DNA from: Roseibium sp. HPY-6
GTDB taxonomy: Bacteria > Pseudomonadota > Alphaproteobacteria > Rhizobiales > Stappiaceae
Length of the DNA: 64,000 bases
Assembly (NCBI RefSeq): GCF_040530035.1
Contig: NZ_JBEWCD010000002.1
Location: 2,401,793-2,465,792, forward strand
Reading direction: 5' to 3'
Position 1 is the stretch's first letter; every line of letters starts with the position of its first letter. A program made the translations under genes and the position numbers. The notes below the pieces were generated by a model that was not told the DNA's origin, made no database searches, and saw only the letters and a list, made by a program, of their open reading frames with translations. Positions 34,669 to 42,970 of this stretch are shown here, piece by piece.

Positions 34669-36339
34669 TCAGAACAGACCTTCGATCTGGCCGTTGTCAT
34701 CCAGCCGGATATGGTTTGCTGACGGCACGCGCGGCAAGCCGGGCATGGTCATGATCTCACCACAGATCGCAACGATGAAGCCGGCACCTGCCGACAGGCG
34801 CACTTCGCGGACCGGCAGGCTGTGGCCTGTCGGAGCGCCGCGTAGCTGCGGATCGGTTGAGAAAGAATACTGTGTCTTGGCCATACAGACCGGCAGGTCG
34901 CCAAAACCGTCCGCTTCCCAGCGCTTGAGCTGATCGCGGACCGATTTGTCGGCAAGCACTTCGTCCGCACGGTAGATCCGTTTGGCGATTGTCTCGATTT
35001 TCTCGAAGAGCGACAGACCGTCTTCGTAGAGCGGGGCGAACTGTGCTGCACCGCTTTCGGCGAGTTCGGACACGCGGGTCGCCAGTTCTTCGGTGCCGGC
35101 AGATCCGTTGGCCCAGTGCGTGGCCAGGATAGCATCGACGCCGAGCTCGGCGCAGTAGTCCTTGACGGCCTGGATTTCGGCGTCCGTGTCGGCGGTGAAA
35201 TGGTTGATTGCAACAACGGCCGGGACGCCGAACTGCTTTACGTTCTCAATGTGCCTTCCGAGGTTGGCGCACCCCTTGGCGACGGCTTCGACGTTTTCGG
35301 TGCCGAGATCGTCCTTGGCAATGCCGCCGTTCATTTTGAGCGCCTTGATCGTTGCGACGATCACGACGGCGTCAGGAGAAAGTCCCGCCTTGCGGCATTT
35401 GATGTCGAAGAATTTTTCCGCGCCAAGATCCGCACCGAAACCGGCTTCCGTCACGACGTAGTCGGCGAGCTTGAGCGCGGTCTGTGTGGCGACGACAGAG
35501 TTACAGCCGTGCGCGATATTGGCGAACGGACCGCCATGAATGAATGCCGGGTTGTTTTCCAGCGTCTGCACCAGGTTCGGCTGGAGGGCTTCCTTCAGCA
35601 GAACCGTCATGGCGCCATCTGCTTCAATGTCGCGCGCGTAGATTGGCGTGCGGTCGCGGCGATAAGCGACAATGATGTCGCCGAGGCGCTTTTGAAGATC
35701 TTCCAGATCCGTCGCAAGGCAAAGGATCGCCATGATCTCGGAGGCAACCGTGATGTCGAAACCGCCTTCCCGCGGGAAGCCGTTTGCAACACCGCCGAGG
35801 GAACAGACGATGGACCGCAGGGCGCGGTCGTTCATGTCGAGCACGCGGCGCCAGGTTACGCGGCGCTGGTCGATGCCCAGTTCGTTACCCCAGTAGATGT
35901 GGTTCTCGATCAGGGCGGACAGAAGATTGTGCGCGGACGTGATCGCGTGAAAGTCACCCGTGAAGTGCAGGTTGATATCTTCCATCGGAACGACCTGGGC
36001 AAAACCGCCGCCCGCCGCGCCGCCTTTCATGCCGAAGCAGGGGCCCAGGGAAGGTTCGCGAAGGCAGATCATGGCATTCTTGCCGATCTTGTTGAGACCG
36101 TCGCCGAGACCGACCGTGGTGGTGGTTTTGCCTTCACCCGCAGGTGTCGGGTTGATGGCCGTTACAAGGATAAGCTTGCCGTTTTCCCGCTCGCCGAGGC
36201 TTTCGATGAACTCGGCAGAAACCTTCGCCTTGGTCCGGCCATAGGGAAGGAGGGATTCGTCAGGAATGTTCAGCCGGTCGCCGATCTCCTGAATCGGTTT
36301 CATTTTGGCTGCACGGGCAATTTCGATATCGCTTGCCAT
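34669..36339 (-). CDS. fhs: Formate-tetrahydrofolate ligase
   Basis: Converts formate, ATP and tetrahydrofolate to 10-formyl-tetrahydrofolate, and can run towards formate and ATP when one-carbon units are oxidised. The 556-aa length is normal. The P-loop [12 protein letters not shown] is at residues 65-76, and [38 protein letters not shown], the [10 protein letters not shown] region and the C-terminal [11 protein letters not shown] are all present. GGAGA precedes ATG 36339, so a longer frame is rejected. Next to the corrinoid operon it supplies the last step by which methyl carbon can leave as formate. Confidence 0.96.
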   Translation of the reverse strand: MASDIEIARAAKMKPIQEIGDRLNIPDESLLPYGRTKAKVSAEFIESLGERENGKLILVTAINPTPAGEGKTTTTVGLGDGLNKIGKNAMICLREPSLGPCFGMKGGAAGGGFAQVVPMEDINLHFTGDFHAITSAHNLLSALIENHIYWGNELGIDQRRVTWRRVLDMNDRALRSIVCSLGGVANGFPREGGFDITVASEIMAILCLATDLEDLQKRLGDIIVAYRRDRTPIYARDIEADGAMTVLLKEALQPNLVQTLENNPAFIHGGPFANIAHGCNSVVATQTALKLADYVVTEAGFGADLGAEKFFDIKCRKAGLSPDAVVIVATIKALKMNGGIAKDDLGTENVEAVAKGCANLGRHIENVKQFGVPAVVAINHFTADTDAEIQAVKDYCAELGVDAILATHWANGSAGTEELATRVSELAESGAAQFAPLYEDGLSLFEKIETIAKRIYRADEVLADKSVRDQLKRWEADGFGDLPVCMAKTQYSFSTDPQLRGAPTGHSLPVREVRLSAGAGFIVAICGEIMTMPGLPRVPSANHIRLDDNGQIEGLF

Positions 36340-36586
36340 TCTATTTCTCCGCGGCGTGTCCTTGAAAACGGGCTTAAATCTCGCAGGCACAGGCCCGCTG
36401 ACATCCGACGGCACGCTATGTGAGAGCGCGGTGCAGCATGTGTTCCGAATGCGACAGGATGCACTCCGGAAACGACGATGATCTTTGAAGAGCGATTCCC
36501 GCTTACAAATTGGCGATTTTCAGCGTGGCCGATCGTTCGGAAAAAGAAAAATTGCAAAGTCCGGCGAAACGGATTTTAACTCCGTC
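36340..36586. promoter_or_regulatory. Divergent promoter region fhs / XRE-cupin regulator
   Basis: A 247-base gap between two start codons facing away from each other. It should hold the promoters of fhs and the regulator. No palindrome strong enough to name as operator was seen. Confidence 0.4.
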
Positions 36587-37147
36587 ATGACAGATTCCGA
36601 CATTCTTTCCCGTTTGCCCGAACGCCTGAAACAGGCGCGCCGCGCGCAAGGCCTTTCGCTTGAGGCGGTTGAAAAGCTCTCCGGCGTTTCCCGCTCGATG
36701 GTCAGCCAGATTGAGCGCGGCGAGTCAAATCCCACTGTCGCAACACTACTCAATCTCACAAGGGCACTGAATGTCGATTTCGCTGGCCTTCTCGGCGAGG
36801 ATGTCGCGGAGGACCGGGTCGAGATCCTGCATGAACATCAGACCCCATCGCTCGATCGGGCCGGAGACGGCTGCAAGATCAGGATCCTGTCGCCTCCGCA
36901 GGACACCGGAAAACTCGAGGTTTACGAGCTGATATTCTCCGAAGGTGGTAAACTCGACAGCAAGCCGCACGAAAGCGGCACCCGGGAACAGCTCATCGCT
37001 GAAGAGGGCAAGCTCGAGGTGACATCCGGTGTCGCCAAGGGTGTCATCGACAAGGGCGAAACCGCGCGCTACGCCGCTGATGTGCCCCACTGCATTGAAG
37101 CGCTCAATGGCCCGGCACGGGCCATTCTCATGGTGGTCAAATTCTAG
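36587..37147 (+). CDS. XRE-family regulator with C-terminal cupin
   Basis: Transcription factor of 186 aa. Residues about 10-66 are a Cro/CI-type helix-turn-helix (RLKQARRAQGLSLEAVEKLSGVSRSMVSQIERGESNPTVATLLNLTRAL), and residues 110-186 form a cupin sensor (EVYELIFSEGGKLDSKPHESGTREQLIAEEGKLEV...). Such regulators often control amino-acid catabolism. It is 124 bases upstream of kbl-tdh on the same strand and divergent from fhs, so threonine/glycine or one-carbon genes are the likely targets. The start is taken at the ATG where the family homology begins. Confidence 0.88.
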   Translation: MTDSDILSRLPERLKQARRAQGLSLEAVEKLSGVSRSMVSQIERGESNPTVATLLNLTRALNVDFAGLLGEDVAEDRVEILHEHQTPSLDRAGDGCKIRILSPPQDTGKLEVYELIFSEGGKLDSKPHESGTREQLIAEEGKLEVTSGVAKGVIDKGETARYAADVPHCIEALNGPARAILMVVKF

Positions 37148-37271
37148 ATCGACAAAGACCGCCTCAACGGAAACGTTCAAACAATTTTCCGCGATAACGG
37201 ACGGCACGTCTTTTATCCTGAATAAAGATCCGGTATAGTGGATGAGTTATCCAATTTGCCGGAGTGTTGTC

Positions 37272-38459
37272 GTGCCTGATGCCTTCCTGTCCCATATTTC
37301 TGAAACGCTCAAGGAGATAGAGGCCGAGGGTCTTTACAAGACCGAGCGCCTGATCTCATCACCTCAAGGAGGTCGGATCACGGTTGGCGGGCGTGAAGTT
37401 ATCAACCTGTGCGCCAACAATTATCTCGGACTGGCAGATCATCCGGCTCTGGAGGAAGCGGCCAGAAAGGCACTGGAACCGAAGGGTTATGGCATGGCCT
37501 CTGTCCGGTTCATCTGCGGGACACAGGACATTCACAGGCAGTTGGAAAAGCGCCTTGCCAATTTCCTGGGCAAGGATGATTCGATCCTTTTTGCAGCGTG
37601 CTTTGACGCCAATGGCGGTCTCTTCGAGCCGCTTCTTGGACCCGAAGACGCGATCATATCGGATGCACTCAATCACGCCTCGATCATTGACGGCATCCGG
37701 CTTTGTAAGGCGAAGAGATATCGCTACGCGAATTCGGACATTGCGGATCTGGAAGCGAAACTGAAAGAGGCGCGTGAAACCGGATCCCGGCATGTGATGG
37801 TTGCGACCGACGGCGTCTTTTCGATGGACGGGTACTTGGCAAAGCTGCCCGAGATCACAGCCCTTGCGCAACGCTATGACGCGGTGGTTATGGTCGACGA
37901 CTGTCACGCAACGGGTTTCATGGGTCCGAAAGGTGAGGGGACCCCGGCCCATTTCGGCGTCGATGTGGACATCCTGACCGGAACGCTCGGCAAGGCACTT
38001 GGTGGCGGAATTGGCGGCTATATTGCCGGTCCGCAGCCGGTGGTCGATCTGCTACGTCAGCGGGCACGGCCTTATCTTTTCTCAAACTCACTGCCTCCGG
38101 CGGTCGTCATGAGCGGACTTGAGGCAATCCGCCTTGTTGAGGAAGGCGACGATCTTCGGCGCCACCTGTTCGACAACGCGGACTATTGGCGCTCGGGACT
38201 TGAGGCGCTCGGATTTGAACTGTTGCCCGGCGAACATCCAATCATTCCCGTCATGCTGGGCGAGGCGAAATTGGCACAGGCCATGGCATCCGAACTCTTC
38301 GAGGAAGGCGTATATGTATCGGGCTTTTTCTTTCCCGTAGTGCCGCGTGGACAGGCGCGTATCCGCACGCAGATGAACGCGGCGCTGACGCGTGACGATC
38401 TCGACCGCGCTCTTGAGGCGTTCAAAAAGGCGGGCAGGAAGACGGGAGTTCTGTCGTGA
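37272..38459 (+). CDS. kbl: Glycine C-acetyltransferase (2-amino-3-ketobutyrate CoA ligase)
   Basis: PLP enzyme of 395 aa that cleaves 2-amino-3-ketobutyrate with CoA to glycine and acetyl-CoA, the second step of threonine breakdown. It follows E. coli Kbl closely: [18 protein letters not shown]-type [45 protein letters not shown], and the PLP lysine K241 in [11 protein letters not shown]. The GTG start at 37272 with GGAG upstream gives the usual length; the ATG at 37242 would add ten unrelated residues. Its last four bases overlap tdh. Confidence 0.94.
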   Translation: MPDAFLSHISETLKEIEAEGLYKTERLISSPQGGRITVGGREVINLCANNYLGLADHPALEEAARKALEPKGYGMASVRFICGTQDIHRQLEKRLANFLGKDDSILFAACFDANGGLFEPLLGPEDAIISDALNHASIIDGIRLCKAKRYRYANSDIADLEAKLKEARETGSRHVMVATDGVFSMDGYLAKLPEITALAQRYDAVVMVDDCHATGFMGPKGEGTPAHFGVDVDILTGTLGKALGGGIGGYIAGPQPVVDLLRQRARPYLFSNSLPPAVVMSGLEAIRLVEEGDDLRRHLFDNADYWRSGLEALGFELLPGEHPIIPVMLGEAKLAQAMASELFEEGVYVSGFFFPVVPRGQARIRTQMNAALTRDDLDRALEAFKKAGRKTGVLS

Positions 38460-39496
38460 ACAGCAACCAGATGAAGGCCCTCTCCAAAGCCGAGCCGAAA
38501 GAGGGGCTTTGGATGACCCATGTACCCGTTCCCGAGATCGGGCCGGATGATGTCCTGATCAGGATCAACAAGACGGGTATCTGCGGCACGGACATACATA
38601 TCTGGAACTGGGATGACTGGGCCGCGAAAACCGTTCCAGTGCCGCTTGTCACGGGACACGAATTCGCCGGTGAGATCGTTGAACTCGGCAAGAACGTGAC
38701 AGAATTCGAAATCGGTCAGCGTTGCTCCGGAGAGGGTCATCTGATCGGCAAGCAGTCTCGCCAGTCGCGTGCCGGAAAGTTCCATCTTGACCCCGAGACA
38801 AGGGGAATTGGTGTCAACGAACAGGGCGCGTTTGCCGAGTATCTGCGCCTGCCAGCATTCAATGTCGTGCCGTTGCCCGATGAGATAGACGACGAAATCG
38901 GTGCAATCCTGGATCCTCTCGGCAACGCCGTTCATACGGCCTTGAGCTTCGATCTTGTCGGCGAAGATGTTCTGATCACCGGGGCCGGTCCCATCGGGAT
39001 CATGGCCGCTGCCGTTGCACGCCATGTCGGTGCACGAAATGTCGTTATCACGGACGTCAATCAGGCGCGGCTCGACCTTGCGACACAAGTGGCCGATGTG
39101 GTGCCCGTAAATGTCGCCAGGGAGGACCTCAAGGGCATTGAGCAGAAATTGGGTATGCGCGAAGGGTTCGACGTTGGTCTGGAAATGTCGGGCAATCAGG
39201 TGGCGCTTGATCAGATGGTCGAAAACCTTGTCATGGGCGGGCGCATCGCACTGTTGGGCATCCCGCCCGGCAAGTCGCCCGTGGACTGGTCCCGCATCGT
39301 CTTCAAGGCGATCACCATCAAGGGCGTCTACGGTCGGGAGATCTTCGAGACCTGGTACAAGATGATTGCGATGCTGCAGAACGGCCTTTATGTGCGCAAC
39401 GTCATCACGCACCGGTTTGGCGTTGACGACTTCAAACTAGGCTTTGCCGCGATGAAATCGGGCGAAGCCGGAAAAGTGGTGCTTAGCTGGACCTGA
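38456..39496 (+). CDS. tdh: L-threonine 3-dehydrogenase lacking the structural zinc site
   Basis: NAD-dependent zinc dehydrogenase of 346 aa that oxidises threonine to 2-amino-3-ketobutyrate, substrate of Kbl. Catalytic zinc ligands C43, H68 and E69 ([20 protein letters not shown]) and the Rossmann motif [19 protein letters not shown] match E. coli Tdh. The four structural-zinc cysteines of E. coli Tdh (C93, C96, C99, C107) correspond here to G98, S101, S104 and D112, in [21 protein letters not shown], so that lobe cannot bind zinc in the usual way. GTG start overlaps kbl by four bases. Confidence 0.93.
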   Translation: MNSNQMKALSKAEPKEGLWMTHVPVPEIGPDDVLIRINKTGICGTDIHIWNWDDWAAKTVPVPLVTGHEFAGEIVELGKNVTEFEIGQRCSGEGHLIGKQSRQSRAGKFHLDPETRGIGVNEQGAFAEYLRLPAFNVVPLPDEIDDEIGAILDPLGNAVHTALSFDLVGEDVLITGAGPIGIMAAAVARHVGARNVVITDVNQARLDLATQVADVVPVNVAREDLKGIEQKLGMREGFDVGLEMSGNQVALDQMVENLVMGGRIALLGIPPGKSPVDWSRIVFKAITIKGVYGREIFETWYKMIAMLQNGLYVRNVITHRFGVDDFKLGFAAMKSGEAGKVVLSWT

Positions 39497-39500
39497 GGTA

Positions 39501-39522
39501 AGGAGGGCATCTCTGCCCTCCT
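39501..39522. terminator. Bidirectional terminator after tdh
   Basis: AGGAGGGCA (39501-39509) pairs perfectly with TGCCCTCCT (39514-39522), loop TCTC. It lies between the convergent tdh and DoxX-like genes. Confidence 0.7.
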
Positions 39523-39533
39523 ATCCGCTTTAA

Positions 39534-40502
39534 TCACGCTTCAGTGCGCGCTCTGCCAAAGAACACGTCACGCGGCGCGGCGACGAGGTCATTGACCCTG
39601 AAGCCCGCCCCACCGGAAAAGCGCATGAGGACGAGGCACGCGGCAAGAAAGGCAAACTCCCGCTTGACTGCGTTGAGATTGTCCCAGAGCGATTTGTCGA
39701 AAGAGATTTTCCCGACGCAATAGATCGCCAGCACGGCAAACGCGACACCGGCCGCCAACCGTACGCCGTGGCCGGACGCTAGGACGATGCCGACAAGCGC
39801 AAGCAGCAGGGGAATGCCGGACCAGCTTTTGACATGGTCGAGGCCATAGAAGAAGCCACCTGCAAGAAACGCAACGGCGACGGAAAGCCTCAAAAGCAAT
39901 CCGAGGGATTTCCAGTCGGCACGCTCCACGCCAAGGCCGCGCCCAGTCAGACGCTCATCAAGGCTGTAGACCCCGGACCCGAGCGCTGCCAGTGCGAAGC
40001 ACATTCCCGAAAGACCGACATCCCGGATCTGCACGATAAGGGCAGGCGTGAAAAATGTACTGACGGCAACTTCCTGGCCAGGAACGGTGGAAACCGGCAA
40101 TGCCGCAACGAACGACCACATGAGCAATCCGAAGACGATTGCGAGAGGCCGCACAAAGATCCCGGCGACCAATGCGATTCCTGCGACAAGTTCAAATGCC
40201 GACAGCGCTGTGAGAAACCCCCAGGCCGATATCCAGCCATCGGCAAAGAGGTAGGACTGGAAAAACTCGTTTATGTAGCCGTTGGAGGCAGTGTATTTTT
40301 CCACGAGATCGGAGGATCTGGTGGCATCAATCGCGCGTTGCAGCTTCCACCAGCCGCCGACGACAAAGACGCTGCCAAGACCCAGTCTAAGCACCAGAGC
40401 GGCTTGGTCGGCCTGCCGGGAGGACAGTTTTTCCGGTCCTGCAGACAATAGGATACTGAGTGGACCGTTCAGGTCCTTTTCGTGCGAGTGTGTCGCAGAC
40501 AT
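39534..40502 (-). CDS. DoxX/DoxD-like membrane protein
   Basis: Inner-membrane protein of 322 aa with about eight TM helices in two DoxX-like halves. The first contains LVLRLGLGSVFVVGGWWKL and GFLTALSAFELVAGIALVAGIFVRPLAI, and the second begins LGLLLRLSVAVAFLAGGFFYGLDHV. DoxD-type proteins act with thiosulfate:quinone oxidoreductases in some organisms; here the function is open. The ATG at 40502 is preferred because the 36 residues before it do not resemble the family. It is transcribed in line with the small secreted Cys-containing protein upstream. Confidence 0.8.
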   Translation of the reverse strand: MSATHSHEKDLNGPLSILLSAGPEKLSSRQADQAALVLRLGLGSVFVVGGWWKLQRAIDATRSSDLVEKYTASNGYINEFFQSYLFADGWISAWGFLTALSAFELVAGIALVAGIFVRPLAIVFGLLMWSFVAALPVSTVPGQEVAVSTFFTPALIVQIRDVGLSGMCFALAALGSGVYSLDERLTGRGLGVERADWKSLGLLLRLSVAVAFLAGGFFYGLDHVKSWSGIPLLLALVGIVLASGHGVRLAAGVAFAVLAIYCVGKISFDKSLWDNLNAVKREFAFLAACLVLMRFSGGAGFRVNDLVAAPRDVFFGRARTEA

Positions 40503-40557
40503 TTCGATTACTCCATAAGAAATTGGTTGTTCGGCCCGGGTCTGCCGGGCGTGCGAG

Positions 40558-40944
40558 CTAACCGAATGTCTTTGGAGGGGCAGGCTCCACCGGGACCGTT
40601 TCACCTGCAAGCGTGGCAGGTTTCTGGAGTGGTAGACGCGTTGAGGCGGCGCTGATGCGTTCCGCCACCGACACCTTGGCTGTCTGAGTGGCGCATTGGG
40701 TTAGGCAAACGTCAGCATTCGCAAAGCAAGTCAGCACGCAAGGGCGCGATTGACCGGCTGGGGATTGGGTCTCAATCGACGCCACCAGCCATGTTTCGCC
40801 GTCCTCGGCTGAATGGGCTGTCACGATCGGCAAATCTTGTGAGCCGACAGCGGCCAGTGAGAAAGACACTGTCTGCGCACTCACCCAAAAAGCGAGCAGG
40901 ATCATCACGATCGCAGGGTGTTTGCGCCAGCTGTGAAGTTGCAT
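40558..40944 (-). CDS. Secreted hypothetical protein with cysteine cluster
   Basis: Protein of 128 aa with a signal-like N-terminus (HPAIVMILLAFWVSAQTVSFSLAAVG) and a central CVLTCFANADVCLTQCATQ, i.e. four cysteines in a CX3C...CX3C arrangement that could bind metal or form disulphides. The C-terminal third is Pro/Ala-rich. No family recognised. It is 55 bases upstream of the DoxX-like gene on the same strand and may be cotranscribed with it. Confidence 0.6.
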   Translation of the reverse strand: MQLHSWRKHPAIVMILLAFWVSAQTVSFSLAAVGSQDLPIVTAHSAEDGETWLVASIETQSPAGQSRPCVLTCFANADVCLTQCATQTAKVSVAERISAASTRLPLQKPATLAGETVPVEPAPPKTFG

Positions 40945-41291
40945 GTTCAGGACCGGACCTCGACATCACTGCATCGCAGCATTTCATGCAATTTAAAAGA
41001 GTTCAATTCAAAAGAGCACGTTAAAGTAAATTTGATGTGGAGTTCTGTCGTTGTGAAAATGAAGCCCCGGTTTCGTGGAACGGCAGCGCGACGTCACATG
41101 AGAGTGTGTCGTGATTAAGTCAGACAGGACTTTGGACACGTACCTTGACCAAAGCCGCAGCCTCATCCGGACTTTTGTTCAATGGCGATTTTGACGGCCG
41201 TCTTTCTAGGTAATTCGGTTAGCGGGCGACCCGACCGAGAACCGGGGCGCCAATGAAATCGTTAAACTCTGCTTCAGTCACCGGCGAGCAC
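40945..41291. other. Intergenic region
   Basis: About 350 bases between the secreted Cys protein (minus, starting at 40944) and the end of the DUF2892 gene (minus). Probably contains the promoter of the former. Frames here are short and unconvincing; I see no repeat or RNA. Confidence 0.4.
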
Positions 41292-41495
41292 TCATGCAAA
41301 TCCGGATTTTTGTGGCAGTCCAAGTTTTTTCAAGATCATGACCACCGGGCACAAGCCTGTAAACGACGCTTGCACAAGGTGCGCGCCAAGTATGCCTGTC
41401 AACCAGAGCCAGTTGAGATTGACATATACAGCCAGCAGCACCGATGCGATGACCAGCGTTCCAACAACAAGAAGAATGGCTCTTTCCACAGTCAT
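41292..41495 (-). CDS. DUF2892/YgaP-type small membrane protein
   Basis: Inner-membrane protein of 67 aa with two TM helices: MTVERAILLVVGTLVIASVLLAVYV, then WLTGILGAHLVQASFTGLCPVVMILKKLGL. The ending FTGxCPxxxILKKLG is the signature of DUF2892 (inner membrane protein YgaP-like), which in many genomes accompanies rhodaneses and sulfur-handling genes. The cysteine of GLCPV is the conserved one. Neighbouring genes are a DoxX-like protein and the NAD salvage genes. Role unknown. Confidence 0.85.
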   Translation of the reverse strand: MTVERAILLVVGTLVIASVLLAVYVNLNWLWLTGILGAHLVQASFTGLCPVVMILKKLGLPQKSGFA

Positions 41496-41777
41496 GATAA
41501 AGCTCCTTTAATGCAAGGTTTCGAAAATATGAATATAAAGGGTGGCATCGGTTGAAGCCAGCCGGAATGTTGCGCATAGCGTCATCGTGACGCGAATGTG
41601 TTCTTTCGTTCGCATTGTTGTGAGTGATGCTGGCGTTTCGAGCCAGCCGGCAACCTGTGTCAGGGCGCGCACTCGGGAACAAGTCACTCCCATCACAATC
41701 AGCCTCGCCGCACAGATCATGCGTTTTGTTAAGCACAACCGCATTTTGACGCTTTTGTGAGGGCGGGGGGATTGCTT
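41496..41777. other. Intergenic region upstream of NAD salvage genes
   Basis: Divergent spacer between the DUF2892 gene and nadM. Frames on both strands mirror each other and have no family resemblance. The promoter of the NAD salvage operon should lie here, close to the palindrome at 41778. Confidence 0.4.
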
Positions 41778-41794
41778 ATACTCAAAAGGAGTAT
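41778..41794. promoter_or_regulatory. Operator-like palindrome before NAD salvage operon
   Basis: ATACTC (41778-41783), spacer AAAAG, GAGTAT (41789-41794), a 17-base palindrome. It contains AAAGGAG, a good ribosome site for the ATG at 41796. NAD salvage genes are often controlled by NrtR-type repressors that bind short palindromes at the promoter, so a repressor site is a reasonable inference. No regulator gene is adjacent. Confidence 0.5.
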
Positions 41795-41852
41795 TATGTT
41801 CATCTCAGCCGAGGAGTTTGGCTGCCACATCATCAATTCGGGGGAGTCTCGA

Positions 41853-42917
41853 ATGTCCAGATTTCACTACGGTGTCTTTGTCGGCCGTTTCCAGCCATTG
41901 CATGCCGGACATGAAGCAGTTGTCCGTGCGGCCTTGGAGAAGGTGGATACCTTGATCGTCCTGATCGGGTCAGCCCGGCAGGCGCGTGATCCGCGCAATC
42001 CCTTCACCTATTCAGAGCGCGCAGACTTGTTCTCAAAGGTCTTCAAGCATGAAATAGCGACGGGACGTCTCATCCTGGCTCCTGTGCCGGACCATCCCTA
42101 TTCAGATGCTGCCTGGTGCGCGGAAGTACAGCGTGCGGTCAATGAAATCGTCCTGCGGGACTACAACAAGTCCGGTGTGGTGCTTCACGGTCTGAAAGAC
42201 ATCAGGATCGCACTCGCCGGGTATGGCAAGGATCGCACGAGCTACTACCTGAAACTTTTTCCCGAATGGGGAAACATCCAGCTCGACAGCCAATACGGAA
42301 CCTTTTCCTCAACGGATGTCCGCAAGCAGCTGTTTCAGCGCATTCCCGCAGTTTCCCGATCGGTTCTGTCGGAAGAAGTTGCGGACTGGCTCGACGCGTT
42401 TTCGATGACCGAGACCTTCCGGGAACTGCTTGAAGAAGCCGAATATCTGGAGGCCTATCCGAAGGAGTGGGGCGTTGGGCCGTTTGTCACCGTAGATGCG
42501 GTTGTCATTCAGTCCGGCAACATCCTGCTCGTCGAGCGTGGACAGGCACCGGGGCAGGGGCTCCTGGCCTTGCCGGGCGGATTTCTCAATCCGCGCGAAA
42601 GCATCAAGGATGCGGCGATCCGCGAACTCAAGGAAGAGACAGCGATCAGCGACCACAAGGGTGAAATACCACCTGCAATGCTCGCTTCGTTCATCGACAG
42701 CGCCAGCACACGGGTCTTCGATCATCCCGACCGGTCATTGCGCGGACGGATCATAACCCATGCATTTTTGCTCCGTCTTCCTGAGCGCCGGGAGCTCTTT
42801 TCTGTGACCGGCGGTGACGACGCCCGTTCGGCGAGCTGGCATCGCCTGGGCGACCTGCGTCCGGAACAGTTTTTCGAAGATCACTGGTCGATCATCGAGG
42901 TGATGGCCGGCCTTTGA
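41853..42917 (+). CDS. nadM: Bifunctional nicotinamide-nucleotide adenylyltransferase/Nudix hydrolase
   Basis: NAD salvage enzyme of 354 aa. The N-terminal NMN adenylyltransferase domain opens with YGVFVGRFQPLHAGHEAVV, its HxGH nucleotide-binding motif at residues 17-20, and has the later FSSTDVRKQLF element. The C-terminal half (about 200-350) is a Nudix hydrolase with box GGFLNPRESIKDAAIRELKEET. The arrangement matches the NadM-Nudix fusion of Synechocystis and other bacteria. ATG 41853 aligns with the family N-terminus, but ATG 41796 has a stronger ribosome site and would add 19 residues. It precedes nadV by 53 bases. Confidence 0.93.
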   Translation: MSRFHYGVFVGRFQPLHAGHEAVVRAALEKVDTLIVLIGSARQARDPRNPFTYSERADLFSKVFKHEIATGRLILAPVPDHPYSDAAWCAEVQRAVNEIVLRDYNKSGVVLHGLKDIRIALAGYGKDRTSYYLKLFPEWGNIQLDSQYGTFSSTDVRKQLFQRIPAVSRSVLSEEVADWLDAFSMTETFRELLEEAEYLEAYPKEWGVGPFVTVDAVVIQSGNILLVERGQAPGQGLLALPGGFLNPRESIKDAAIRELKEETAISDHKGEIPPAMLASFIDSASTRVFDHPDRSLRGRIITHAFLLRLPERRELFSVTGGDDARSASWHRLGDLRPEQFFEDHWSIIEVMAGL

Positions 42918-42970
42918 CACCCCGCAGGGGAGGCCTGCGGGAAAGCACTCTGTCGCGTGAGGAGTTCACA

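Noticed and set aside
35116..36423. 435-residue open frame on the plus strand
   Set aside because: Antisense to fhs, a clear orthologue along its whole length.
38183..39412. 409-residue open frame on the minus strand
   Set aside because: Antisense to kbl and tdh; no family resemblance.
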